A stretch of DNA of 64,000 nt from Belnapia moabensis DSM 16746 (GTDB lineage Bacteria > Pseudomonadota > Alphaproteobacteria > Acetobacterales > Acetobacteraceae): contig NZ_JQKB01000010.1 in NCBI RefSeq assembly GCF_000745835.1, positions 1 through 64,000 of the forward strand, in the 5' to 3' direction. Below are positions 26,373 to 36,375 of this stretch, piece after piece. The notes under the pieces were generated by a model, which searched no databases, had not been told where the DNA came from, and worked only from the letters and a program-made list of their open reading frames with translations. The position numbers and the translations under genes are program-made. Position 1 is the first letter of the stretch. Each line of letters begins with the position of its first letter.

Positions 26373-27254
26373 TCAGCCCAATTCCCGCCGCCCCTCCTCG
26401 AGAAGCGCCCGCGTCTCCGGCGACACCACCGGGTAGTGCAGGTCGAGCCCGTCGAGCGTCTGCGCCAGCGCCTCCGCCACCACCAGCCGGGTGAACCACT
26501 TGCGGTCGGCCGGGACGACGTACCACGGGGCGGCCGGCGTCGCCGTCGCGCGGATCGCCTTCTCATAGGCCTCCTGATAGGCGTCCCAGTGCCGCCGCTC
26601 GGCGATGTCGCCCATCTCGAATTTCCAGTTCTTCTCCGGCTCGTCGATGCGCTTGAGGAAGCGCTCGCGCTGCTCCTCCTTGCCGAGATGCAGGAAGAAC
26701 TTCACCACCACCACGCCCTGTCGGCCGAGATAGCCCTCGAAGGCGGCGATATCGGCCAGTCGTTCCTCCCAGATGCGCTTGCTGCGCACGGCGGGGGGTA
26801 GCTTCTGGCGGTCCAGCACCTGGGCATGGACGCGGGCGATCAGCACCTCCTCGTACCAGGACCGGTTGTGGATGCCGATCTGCCCCCGCGCCGGCAGCGC
26901 CATCACATGCCGCCAGAGGAAATCGTGGTCGAGCTCCACCGGCCCCGGCGCCTTGAAGCTGGTGACATGGCAGCCCTGCGGATTGACCCCGGTGAAGACA
27001 TGCTTGATCGCGCCGTCCTTCCCCGCCGCATCCATCGCCTGGAACAGGCAGAGCACCGCCCAGCGGTCCTGCGCATAGAGCTTGTCCTGCAAGGCTGCGA
27101 GCCGCTCCACCCCCTCTTGCAGCAGCACCGCCGCTTGGTCCTTCGTCAGGTCGAGCCCGGCGGTATCGCCGGTGTCCCAGTCCTTCAGGTGGAAGCCCTT
27201 GCCCTGCTCCACCCGATAGCGTTCGACCAGCCTGCGGCGCTGCTTGGCATCCAT
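26373..27254 (-). CDS. polyphosphate kinase 2 family protein
   Basis: This 293-residue PPK2-family enzyme transfers phosphate between polyphosphate and nucleotides. The Walker A-like loop is FQAMDAAGKDG (about 71-81, with Asp75 also conserved). HVFTGVNPQGCHVTSFKAPG and DHDFLWR follow, then the NRSWYEEVL motif that includes the lid-side arginine, and a Walker B-like VVVKFFLHLGKEEQ. The sequence pattern fits the polyphosphate:nucleotide phosphotransferase subgroup (TIGR03709; class III-like). ATG 27254 has GAGGAG nine bases upstream; a GTG at 27269 overlapping the preceding stop is an alternative. It follows the EEP-family gene closely on the same strand. Confidence 0.92.
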   Translation of the reverse strand: MDAKQRRRLVERYRVEQGKGFHLKDWDTGDTAGLDLTKDQAAVLLQEGVERLAALQDKLYAQDRWAVLCLFQAMDAAGKDGAIKHVFTGVNPQGCHVTSFKAPGPVELDHDFLWRHVMALPARGQIGIHNRSWYEEVLIARVHAQVLDRQKLPPAVRSKRIWEERLADIAAFEGYLGRQGVVVVKFFLHLGKEEQRERFLKRIDEPEKNWKFEMGDIAERRHWDAYQEAYEKAIRATATPAAPWYVVPADRKWFTRLVVAEALAQTLDGLDLHYPVVSPETRALLEEGRRELG

Positions 27255-27265
27255 TTCTAATCTCC

Positions 27266-28120
27266 TCACGGCATGCGCAGGCGGATGCTGAGCGGGCAGT
27301 GGTCCGACAGCCGGTCCCGCCAGTCGCGCCCCTGCTCGGCATAGACCAGGACGCGCAGGCTGTTCGGCACCAGCCAGTCCCGCGCCGCGCCGCCCAGCAG
27401 GATATGGTCGATAAAGGCCCGCCCGCCACGTGGCCCCGCCCAGCAGGGGTTGGAGACGCCCTCCGTCACCCGCAGCAGGGGCGCCGCCGCGCTGAGCCGG
27501 CGCCAGAGCGGCTCGCCCGGCCGCTCGAAGGCGCGGTTGAAGTCGCCGAGCAGGGCGAAGGCCACGCCCTCCCGCCGCCGCGCCGCGATCCAGCCGGCCA
27601 GCACCTCACCCTGGCGCATCAGCTGCTCGCAGTCGGAATCCTCCCGCTCCAGCCGCCCGCTGCTGCACCCGGCCTTCAGATGCAGCGAGAGCAGCCGCAG
27701 CCGCACCCCGCCCGCCTCGACCGTGATGTCCGTGCCGCGACGGAGCGAGCGCTGGGCCTCCGGGTTGAGGTCCAGCGCCTCGAGATCGGGGTTGCGGATG
27801 ACGCGCAGCCCCCGCCGGATGGCGAAGCCGGAGCGTTGCAGATCGTCCTCTTCCGGGAAGTAGAAGGCATAGGCCCTGGGGTCGAGCACCTGCGCCGCCG
27901 CCTCGGGCCCATCGACCTCCTGCAAGGCGACAATGTCGGCATCCAGCCGCTGCCCGTAGTCCGCGAGCCGCGCGGCATCGCCCCGTTCCCGCGGCGCCCG
28001 GTCCCGCGGCAGCAGCTCCGTCCGGCCGGTGAGCCAGGCGATGTTCCAGCTCGCCAGCTTCAGCTCCGCCGCCTGGGCCGTGGTGACGAGAAGCGACAGG
28101 GCGAGAATCAGGACACGCAT
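27266..28120 (-). CDS. secreted endonuclease/exonuclease/phosphatase family protein
   Basis: This 284-residue protein has a cleavable signal peptide (MRVLILALSLLVTTAQAA). The DNase I-like fold has its standard motifs in order: ASWNIAWL, IVALQEVDG with the metal-binding Glu, LSLHLKAGC, LLGDFNRAF and the terminal SDHCPLSIRL with the catalytic His. Two cysteines in the AGCSSGRLEREDSDCEQL stretch could form a periplasmic disulfide. The substrate may be nucleic acid, a phospholipid or a phosphorylated metabolite; the family is too broad to say. Its stop overlaps the alternative GTG start of ppk2, so they may be co-transcribed to gain phosphate. Confidence 0.87.
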   Translation of the reverse strand: MRVLILALSLLVTTAQAAELKLASWNIAWLTGRTELLPRDRAPRERGDAARLADYGQRLDADIVALQEVDGPEAAAQVLDPRAYAFYFPEEDDLQRSGFAIRRGLRVIRNPDLEALDLNPEAQRSLRRGTDITVEAGGVRLRLLSLHLKAGCSSGRLEREDSDCEQLMRQGEVLAGWIAARRREGVAFALLGDFNRAFERPGEPLWRRLSAAAPLLRVTEGVSNPCWAGPRGGRAFIDHILLGGAARDWLVPNSLRVLVYAEQGRDWRDRLSDHCPLSIRLRMP

Positions 28121-28307
28121 GCCGGGGAGCTTGCCGGGCGGCGGCCGGGGTGCCTAGCCTCCTGCATGCCCCGCCCGCCTGCGGCCCTCGCCCTGTTGAT
28201 CGCCGTCGCAGGAAGCCCGCAGGCTGGCGCCGCGCCCCTCCGGCGCTCAGGATGACCGCCTTGGTCGTCCTGCCGGCTGCGGCGATCTGATAGGGGAGGA
28301 AGCAAGG

Positions 28308-29090
28308 ATGGAAGGCAACACCACGCCGCTCACGGTGCGGCTCGACGGATTGCGCGTGGCGATCACCGCCGGCGCCGGCGGCATCGGCCGCGCCATGGCC
28401 GACGGCTTCGCGGGGTGCGGCGCGAAGGTCTTCCTCTGCGACGTGGACCAGGAGGCGCTGGCCGCCTCGCCCCACCCCTCCATGCTCGCCGACATGGAGA
28501 GCGTCGAGGGCTGCGAGGGCTTCGTCGATGCCGCCGTGGCCCATCTCGGCGGCCTCGACGTGCTGGTGAACAATGCCGGCATCGCCGGCCCGACCGCCCG
28601 CGTCGAGGACGTAACGCCCGAGGCGCTCAGCCGCACGCTGAAGATCGACCTCGAAGCCATGTTCCACTGCGCCCGCCGCGCGGTGCCTGCCCTGCGCGAG
28701 GCCGGCGGCGGCTCCATCGTCAACCTCTCCTCGGCCGCCGGCCGCTTCGGCTTCCCGCTGCGCAGCCCCTATGCCGCGGCGAAATGGGGCGTCATCGGTT
28801 TCACCAAGTCCCTCGCCATCGAGCTTGGCCCCGAGCGCATAAGGGTGAACGCCATCCTCCCCGGCCTCGTCGCCGGCGACCGCATTCGCCGCGTCATCGA
28901 AGCCAAGGCCCAGGCGAACGGCCGCAGCTTCGCCGAGCAGGAGGCGGAGGCGCTGCGCCCCGTCTCGCTCCGCTGCTACGTCACGCCGCAGGACATCGCC
29001 AACATGGCGCTCTATCTCTGCTCGCCCTTCGGCGCGACGATCAGCGGCCAGTCGCTCTCGGTCGATGGCGACATGCAGGTGCTGGCATGA
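28308..29090 (+). CDS. SDR-family oxidoreductase
   Basis: This 260-residue classical short-chain dehydrogenase has the cofactor motif ITAGAGGIGRAMADGF (TAGxxGIG), then LCDVD, in which the Asp after beta-2 favours NAD. It also has NNAG at the end of beta-4, catalytic Ser in VNLSSAAGRFG, and Tyr/Lys in SPYAAAKWG. The C terminus GQSLSVDGDMQVLA is typical of the FabG-like group. GGGGAGGAAG precedes ATG 28308. It overlaps the MaoC-type gene by ATGA, so the pair probably handles a 3-hydroxyacyl or hydroxyacid substrate, with dehydrogenase and hydratase acting in sequence. Confidence 0.9.
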   Translation: MEGNTTPLTVRLDGLRVAITAGAGGIGRAMADGFAGCGAKVFLCDVDQEALAASPHPSMLADMESVEGCEGFVDAAVAHLGGLDVLVNNAGIAGPTARVEDVTPEALSRTLKIDLEAMFHCARRAVPALREAGGGSIVNLSSAAGRFGFPLRSPYAAAKWGVIGFTKSLAIELGPERIRVNAILPGLVAGDRIRRVIEAKAQANGRSFAEQEAEALRPVSLRCYVTPQDIANMALYLCSPFGATISGQSLSVDGDMQVLA

Positions 29091-29536
29091 GCATCAGGCC
29101 GATCTCATCCTTCGACGAGCTTGCCGTCGGCCAGCGTTTCGACTTCGGCACCCTGGAGATGACGCGCGAGGAGATCCTCGATTTCGGCCGCCGCTTCGAC
29201 CCGCAGCCCTTCCATGTGGACGAAGAGGCGGCGGCGGATGGGCCCTTCGGCGGCCTCATCGCCTCCGGCCTGCACACCCTCTCGGCCAGCTTCGCAACCA
29301 TGATCCGCACCGGCCTGCTGGCGAAGGTCTCGATGGGCGGCGCCGGGATGGAGATCGCCTGGCCCGCGCCGGTGCGGCCCGGCGACGTGCTGGACGTCAC
29401 CGGCGTGGTCGAGGAGCTGACGCCGAGCCGCAGCAAGCCCGACCGCGGCGTGGCGAAGCTGCGCTTCACCGCGCATCGCCTGGGCGATGGGGTGAAGGTG
29501 CTCGACGTGCTGGGGACGGTGTTCCTGCGGCGCTAG
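29087..29536 (+). CDS. MaoC-like (R)-hydratase/dehydratase
   Basis: This 149-residue single hot-dog domain protein has the catalytic Asp/His pair of MaoC hydratases in FGRRFDPQPFHVDEEAA, and the GLIASGLHTLSASFATM helix. Later come GGAGMEIAWPAPVRPGDVLDVTGVVEEL, the usual core strands. It probably hydrates an enoyl-CoA or related enoyl substrate. ATG 29087 overlaps the SDR stop by 4 bp. Its stop overlaps the opposing hldE stop by 4 bp (TAG/CTA at 29533-29536), so the two convergent genes share terminal bases. Confidence 0.9.
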   Translation: MSIRPISSFDELAVGQRFDFGTLEMTREEILDFGRRFDPQPFHVDEEAAADGPFGGLIASGLHTLSASFATMIRTGLLAKVSMGGAGMEIAWPAPVRPGDVLDVTGVVEELTPSRSKPDRGVAKLRFTAHRLGDGVKVLDVLGTVFLRR

Positions 29537-30969
29537 GATTTGGCCCGCGCGATGATCCCCGTCGTCGAGCGCCCTGGCAGCAGGTCGAGCAGCACCACTT
29601 CGCCCCCCGCCGCCTCGACCTCGGCCGCGCCGACCACCGTCTCCTTCGTGTAGTCGCCGCCCTTCATCAGCACGTCCGGCAGCAGCAGCCGGATGAGCTC
29701 GATCGGCGTGTCCTCCTCGAAGGCGATCACCGCATCGACCGAGGCGAGGCCGGCGACCACCGCCGCCCGGTCGGCCAGCGGATTCACCGGCCGCGTCGCC
29801 CCCTTGAGCCGCGCGACGCTGGCATCCGCGTTGAGCGCCACCACCAGCCGGTCGCAGCGCCGCCGCGCCGCCCGCAGCGAGGCTACATGCCCGGCATGGA
29901 GGATGTCGAAGACGCCGTTGGTGAAGCCGACGCGCAGCCCATGCGCCCGCCACTCCGCCACCAGCCGCCGCGCCGACTCGCGGTCGAGCAGCGCCCCTTC
30001 ATCCGGCGCTGAGCCGCTCTCCGCCCGCAGCGCATGGGTGAGCTCGTCGACGCCCACCGTCGCCGTGCCGAGCTTCCCGACGACGATGCCGGCTGCCGCA
30101 TTGGCGATGCGCATCGCCTCCTCCAGCGGCTGGCCGGAGGCATGCGACAGGGCGAGCGTCGCAATCACCGTATCCCCGGCGCCCGAGACGTCGAAGACCT
30201 CGCGCGCCAAGGCCGGCACGCTGGCCGCACCGCCCCCGGCGCGCACCAGGACCATCCCATGCCCGGCGCGGGTGCAGAGCAGGGCGGCGAGCCCCGCCTC
30301 CGCCATCGCCCATTCGGCGGCGGCCACCACCTCCGCCTCGGTGCCGACCGGCATCCGCGTCGCGCGCGCCAACTCCCGTGCATTGGGCTTCACGCAGTCG
30401 GCGCCACGATAGATGCGGAAATCCTCGCTCTTCGGATCGACCAGCACCGGGATGCCCTGCGCCCGCGCCGCCGCGATGGCCTCGGCGATCACCGGCGGCG
30501 ACAGCACGCCCTTGGCATAGTCCGAGAGGATCATCGCCTGGCATGAGGGCAGGGCGGCCCGCACTGCCGCCAGCATCGCCTGGGCTTCCTCGGGCTCGGC
30601 CGCCCGCGTCGCCTCCTCATCGACGCGGACCACCTGCTGCGTGCCCGCGATGATGCGCATCTTGCAGATGGTCGGGCGTCCGGCACTCTCGACCATCCGG
30701 CCCTCGATCCCCGGATCGGCACCGAGCAGGCTGCGGAACTCCGCCCCCGCCGCATCCCGCCCGAGCAGCCCGACCAGCACCGCCCTTCCGCCGAGCGCGG
30801 TGATGTTCCGCGCCACGTTGCCGGCGCCGCCCGGCATTGCCATCAGCCGGCGCTGGCGCAGCACCGGCACCGGCGCCTCGGGCGAGATGCGCTCCACCTC
30901 CCCGTAGAGGAAGCGGTCGAGCATGGCATCGCCGAGTACGAGGATGCGGAGGGCGCTGAAGTCGAGCAT
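29533..30969 (-). CDS. hldE: bifunctional D-glycero-beta-D-manno-heptose-7-phosphate kinase / heptose 1-phosphate adenylyltransferase
   Basis: This 478-residue HldE (RfaE) protein makes ADP-heptose for the lipopolysaccharide inner core. The N-terminal ribokinase-fold kinase (residues 1-320) has ILVLGDAMLDRFLYGEVERISPEAPVPVL, MPGGAGNVARNITALGG and the catalytic VFDVSGAGDTVIATLAL. The C-terminal nucleotidyltransferase (about 345-478) has GFTNGVFDILHAGHVASL with the HxGH motif and the GGDYTKETVVGA stretch. Both halves look intact, so the protein is bifunctional. It is monocistronic between converging MaoC and upstream EF-G, and indicates a heptose-containing LPS core. Confidence 0.96.
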   Translation of the reverse strand: MLDFSALRILVLGDAMLDRFLYGEVERISPEAPVPVLRQRRLMAMPGGAGNVARNITALGGRAVLVGLLGRDAAGAEFRSLLGADPGIEGRMVESAGRPTICKMRIIAGTQQVVRVDEEATRAAEPEEAQAMLAAVRAALPSCQAMILSDYAKGVLSPPVIAEAIAAARAQGIPVLVDPKSEDFRIYRGADCVKPNARELARATRMPVGTEAEVVAAAEWAMAEAGLAALLCTRAGHGMVLVRAGGGAASVPALAREVFDVSGAGDTVIATLALSHASGQPLEEAMRIANAAAGIVVGKLGTATVGVDELTHALRAESGSAPDEGALLDRESARRLVAEWRAHGLRVGFTNGVFDILHAGHVASLRAARRRCDRLVVALNADASVARLKGATRPVNPLADRAAVVAGLASVDAVIAFEEDTPIELIRLLLPDVLMKGGDYTKETVVGAAEVEAAGGEVVLLDLLPGRSTTGIIARAKS

Positions 30970-31092
30970 GGCAGGGGCATAATCCCCTCCAGGGATGAAG
31001 AGAACCTATCAAAAAGCCCGTCAGAGTGCCCTTTCGCGGCTTTGCCGCGGAAGGCGGGGCCGAAGCCTGGAGAGGCGGGGGGAAACCGGGGT

Positions 31093-31123
31093 CCCCGCAA
31101 AGCCGCGAAGCGGTTTTGCGGGG
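31093..31123. repeat. strong hairpin in the hldE-EF-G gap
   Basis: CCCCGCAAAGCCGC (31093-31106) pairs with GCGGTTTTGCGGGG (31110-31123) over a GAA loop, with a single G-T wobble. The element GCAAAGCCGCG (31097-31107) is also the exact reverse complement of CGCGGCTTTGC at 31035-31045, so an alternative long-range fold is possible. It lies between the EF-G terminator and hldE. Confidence 0.6.
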
Positions 31124-31138
31124 AGTTCAGGAAAAGCA

Positions 31139-31168
31139 AACGGCGCCTGGGTTGCCCCAGGCGCCGTT
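31139..31168 (-). terminator. intrinsic terminator of the EF-G gene
   Basis: A perfect 13-bp stem (AACGGCGCCTGGG at 31139-31151 with 31156-31168) has a 4-nt loop. Read on the minus strand it is followed by TTTGCTTTTCC. It begins 24 bp beyond the EF-G stop codon. Confidence 0.85.
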
Positions 31169-31191
31169 GCAATCTGCCCTGACCGGATGGA

Positions 31192-33273
<2,082 letters not shown>

Positions 33274-33422
33274 GATGGGCCTCCATAGGCAAAAGCGGGC
33301 CCGGCCGCGGAACATTTTCCGCACCGCCCGCCGAGGTCTCACTCAATCGGTCTGGTATCGCGGGGGAGATGCCCCCTCCAGGCCGGTTTTGCAAGCAGCT
33401 TTCGCGCATCCCAGGCCGAAAG

Positions 33423-33448
33423 GCGGGGCCCGGACGCGCCGGGCCCGC
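33423..33448 (-). terminator. terminator after wrbA
   Basis: On the minus strand GCGGGCCCGG pairs with CCGGGCCCCGC (33423-33433 and 33439-33448, one bulged G) over 5 nt, followed by CTTTCGG. It begins 5 bp after the wrbA stop. Confidence 0.5.
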
Positions 33449-33452
33449 AGCC

Positions 33453-34052
33453 TCAGCCGAAGAGTTTGGCCGCGATCCCGGCCACATGCGCCCCCTGGAA
33501 CCGCGCCAGTTCGAGCTCATTGGCGCTCGGCTGCCGCTCGCCCTTGCCGCCGGCGATGGTCGTCGCGCCATAAGGGCTGCCGCCGCTGACCTCGTCGAGC
33601 CGTGTCAGGCCAGAGGCCGAATAGGGCAGGCCGACCACAACCATGCCGTGATGCAGCACCATGGTGTGCATCGCCATCAGCGTCGTCTCCTGCCCGCCAT
33701 GCTGGCTGGCGGTGGAGGTGAAGCCGCTCGCCACCTTGCCGATCAGCGCCCCGCGGGCCCAGAGTCCGCCCGTCTGATCCCAGAACTGCGCCATCTGCGC
33801 CGCCATCCGCCCGTATCGGGTCGGGCAGCCGAGGATGATGGCATCATACTGGTCGAGCTCCTGCGGCGAGGCCTCGGGCGCCGCTTGGTCGAGCTTGGCG
33901 CCCGCCTTCTCCAGCACCTCTCGCGGCGCCAGCTCCGGCACCCGCTTGACCGTCACTGTGGCCCCGGCGCCGCGGGCGCCCTCGGCGACGGCGCCTGCCA
34001 TCGTCTCCACATGGCCATACATCGAGTAATACAGCACGAGAATGCGCGCCAT
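33453..34052 (-). CDS. wrbA: NAD(P)H:quinone oxidoreductase WrbA
   Basis: This 199-residue flavodoxin-fold enzyme reduces quinones by two electrons. The FMN phosphate loop is [12 protein letters not shown] near residues 8-19. The WrbA signature includes [28 protein letters not shown] and the [19 protein letters not shown]-binding loop, followed by [13 protein letters not shown] and [20 protein letters not shown]. Length and motifs match the family exactly. It is last in a minus-strand run after the ankyrin protein and uraH, with gaps of 58 and 32 bp. Confidence 0.96.
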   Translation of the reverse strand: MARILVLYYSMYGHVETMAGAVAEGARGAGATVTVKRVPELAPREVLEKAGAKLDQAAPEASPQELDQYDAIILGCPTRYGRMAAQMAQFWDQTGGLWARGALIGKVASGFTSTASQHGGQETTLMAMHTMVLHHGMVVVGLPYSASGLTRLDEVSGGSPYGATTIAGGKGERQPSANELELARFQGAHVAGIAAKLFG

Positions 34053-34110
34053 CGGTCCCTCTCTGGTTGTCGCAATGACTGCGCTACGCAGAAGGCGAAC
34101 GAGCGTTCCG

Positions 34111-34518
34111 CTACCAGATCAAGCGTTCCGTCTCCGCATCGGTGTAGAGGCGCCGGGCGAGGTCGCCATGCCCGGCCTCCGTCGCATAGTCGGCGGCCGT
34201 GCGGCCCTCGCGGTCGCGCAGCGCCGGGTCTGCGCCGAATTCCAGCAACAGGGCGATGACATCCTGCCGCCCGGCCGCCGCCGCCTGCATCAGTGCGGTC
34301 GGCGCCTCGCGCGGATCGCCCTCCGCCGCGTCCTGCCCGCCCCGCTCCAGCAGCAGCCGGAGCACGGTGAGATGGCCGAGCCGGGCCGCCAGCGCCACTG
34401 GATCATCCGCATGCCCGCCCCGTGGCGTGGCAAGCCCCGGCGCCGCATCGAGCAGCCCGCCGACCGCCACCGCATCGCCCCGGCCGACCGCCGCGAGGAA
34501 CTCCTCCCGCTCCGCCAT
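34111..34518 (-). CDS. ankyrin-repeat protein
   Basis: This 135-residue protein consists of about four ankyrin repeats, with the consensus elements [50 protein letters not shown] and [21 protein letters not shown]. There is no signal peptide or other domain. Such small ankyrin proteins bind partner proteins; the partner is unknown. It lies between uraH and wrbA on the same strand, probably in the same transcript. Confidence 0.88.
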   Translation of the reverse strand: MAEREEFLAAVGRGDAVAVGGLLDAAPGLATPRGGHADDPVALAARLGHLTVLRLLLERGGQDAAEGDPREAPTALMQAAAAGRQDVIALLLEFGADPALRDREGRTAADYATEAGHGDLARRLYTDAETERLIW

Positions 34519-34550
34519 GCCCGCCTCCCTGACAGAAGCAGGCGAAACGC

Positions 34551-34904
34551 TCAGGACCCCCGATAGGTTGTGTAGCCGAAGGGCGAGCAGAGCAGCGGCA
34601 CATGGTAATGCCCCTGGCCCGCCTTGAGCCGCACGCGCACCGGCACCACCTCGTAGAAGGCCTCGCCAGCCCCCCGCCCGGCGAAATACGCCCCGACGCC
34701 GAAGCGCAGCTCATGCAGCCCCGCCACGAACCCGGCCCCATCGGGATATAAGGCCTCGGCATTCCGCCCATCCGCCGTCGTCACCGTGCGGGCGACGAGC
34801 ACTGGCGCCGGCTCCAGCCGCCAAAGCTCCACCGCGATGCCGGCCCCCGGCACCCCCTCCGCCGTGTTCAGCACATGGGTGCTGAGATACCCCACCTGCG
34901 CCAT
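34551..34904 (-). CDS. uraH: 5-hydroxyisourate hydrolase
   Basis: This 117-residue transthyretin-like protein hydrolyses 5-hydroxyisourate formed from urate. It has the family hallmarks: N-terminal STHVLNTAEGVPGAGI with the catalytic His, a central Arg, HYHVPLLCSPFGYTTYRGS at the end, and the terminal tetrapeptide YRGS, diagnostic for HIU hydrolases as opposed to vertebrate transthyretin. ATG 34904 gives the standard length. It is divergent from an allantoate-amidohydrolase-type gene, which supports a role in purine ring catabolism. Urate oxidase and OHCU decarboxylase are not in the window. Confidence 0.95.
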   Translation of the reverse strand: MAQVGYLSTHVLNTAEGVPGAGIAVELWRLEPAPVLVARTVTTADGRNAEALYPDGAGFVAGLHELRFGVGAYFAGRGAGEAFYEVVPVRVRLKAGQGHYHVPLLCSPFGYTTYRGS

Positions 34905-35071
34905 CGCCCGACCCCCTGTCGTTCCATCAAGCGGTCTAGCCCGCCACCGCCACGGCTGGAAACAGGCGCGCCAGGACCTGCGGCCCCGGCATCCGCCGAT
35001 CCAGGACCGGCACGGCTTGACGCCGCCCCACCCCCTGCGCTCTGTCCTCACCAGGAATGAGGGGACAGAGC

Positions 35072-36352
35072 ATGAGCGAACCAGTCGCGCCGAACCTGGT
35101 CACCGCGGTGAGCGAGCACCGCCAATGGGACCGCCTGATGCAGATGGCCCGCCTCGGCTCCATCACCGGCGCCGACGGCTCCCCCGGCGTCAACCGCCCC
35201 TGCCTCTCCCCCCTCGACCGCCAGGCCCGCCGGCTCCTCATCGCCTGGGGCGAATCCATCGGCCTCACTCCCACCATCGACGCGCTGAACAACCTCTTCC
35301 TCCGCATGGAGGGCCGCGAGCCTGGCCTCGCCCCCGTGCTGACCGGCAGCCACATGGACAGCCAACCGGCCGGCGGCCGCTTCGACGGCATCTGGGGCGT
35401 CCTTGCCGGGCTGGAGGCGATCCAGGCCCTGCGCGAGGCCGGCATCACCCCCCGCCGCCCGATCGAACTCGTCGCCTGGACCAATGAGGAGGGCGGCCGC
35501 TTCGCCCCCGGCTGCATGGGCAGCATGGCCTATGCCGGCCACAGCCCGCCCGATACATGGGACGCGGTGGAGGACGGCGAAGGCACCCGCTTCGGCGACG
35601 CCCTCCGCGAGCAAATGGCGCTGGAGGCCGACCTCCCCCGCCGCCCCCTCGGCATCGTCGAGGGCCAAGCCCCCCACGCCTATGTCGAGGCGCATATCGA
35701 GCAGGGCCCGCGCCTGGAGGCGGAGGGCCAGGACATCGGCATCGTCACCGGCATCCAGGGCAGCCGCTGGTTCCTGGTCGAGCTGCGCGGCGAGAGCGCC
35801 CATGCCGGCACCGCGCCCCTCTCCATGCGGCGCGACGCGGTGCAGGACATGCTGCGCGCCATCACGGCACTGAACGCCCTGATGGACGACCCGACCGACA
35901 TCCTCCGCTTCACCGTGGCGCGCATCGAGGTCCACCCCAACAGCTCCAACAGCGTAGCGGAGCGGGTGCGCTTCACCATCGACTTCCGCCACCCCTCGGC
36001 CGCGGTGCTGACGGAGCGGGGCGAGGCCATCGAGCCCACCATCCGCGCCGCCGTCCAGCATTGCGCGGTGACGGTGACGGAGCGCTTCCACGCCCTTCCG
36101 GTGGAGTTCGCGCCGGAGGTGACGGAGGCGGTGGCGCGCGCCGCCGCGGCCCAGAGGCTGCGCGCGCTGCGCATGCCCTCGGGCGCCTTCCACGACGCGC
36201 AGTTCATGGTGCCGCTCTGCCCGAGCGGCATGATCTTCGTCCCGAGCCGCCGCGGCATCAGCCACAACCCGGCGGAATATTCCTCGCCAGCGCAGCTGGC
36301 GGCGGGGGCGCGGGTGCTCGCGCAGGTCCTCGCCGAGTTGGCGGAGGGGTAG
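35072..36352 (+). CDS. allantoate amidohydrolase / N-carbamoyl-amino-acid hydrolase-type M20 enzyme
   Basis: This 426-residue binuclear zinc hydrolase of the M20 Zn-dependent hydrolase (amidase/hydantoinase) group has LTGSHMDSQPAGGRFDG with the first metal His and bridging Asp. WTNEEGGRFAPGCMGS supplies the catalytic Glu pair, AYVEAHIEQGPRLE the second metal His, and GESAHAGTAPLSMRRDA the dimer-domain substrate residues. SHNPAEYS holds the last metal His. Family members act on allantoate, N-carbamoyl-amino acids or ureidoglycolate-like compounds. The divergent uraH gene makes allantoate the most likely substrate, but the family resolves poorly. ATG 35072 has GAGGGGA upstream; a second ATG lies at 35057. 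Confidence 0.88.
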   Translation: MSEPVAPNLVTAVSEHRQWDRLMQMARLGSITGADGSPGVNRPCLSPLDRQARRLLIAWGESIGLTPTIDALNNLFLRMEGREPGLAPVLTGSHMDSQPAGGRFDGIWGVLAGLEAIQALREAGITPRRPIELVAWTNEEGGRFAPGCMGSMAYAGHSPPDTWDAVEDGEGTRFGDALREQMALEADLPRRPLGIVEGQAPHAYVEAHIEQGPRLEAEGQDIGIVTGIQGSRWFLVELRGESAHAGTAPLSMRRDAVQDMLRAITALNALMDDPTDILRFTVARIEVHPNSSNSVAERVRFTIDFRHPSAAVLTERGEAIEPTIRAAVQHCAVTVTERFHALPVEFAPEVTEAVARAAAAQRLRALRMPSGAFHDAQFMVPLCPSGMIFVPSRRGISHNPAEYSSPAQLAAGARVLAQVLAELAEG

Positions 36353-36375
36353 CGCGGCGCCTGGCCTCCGGAGCG

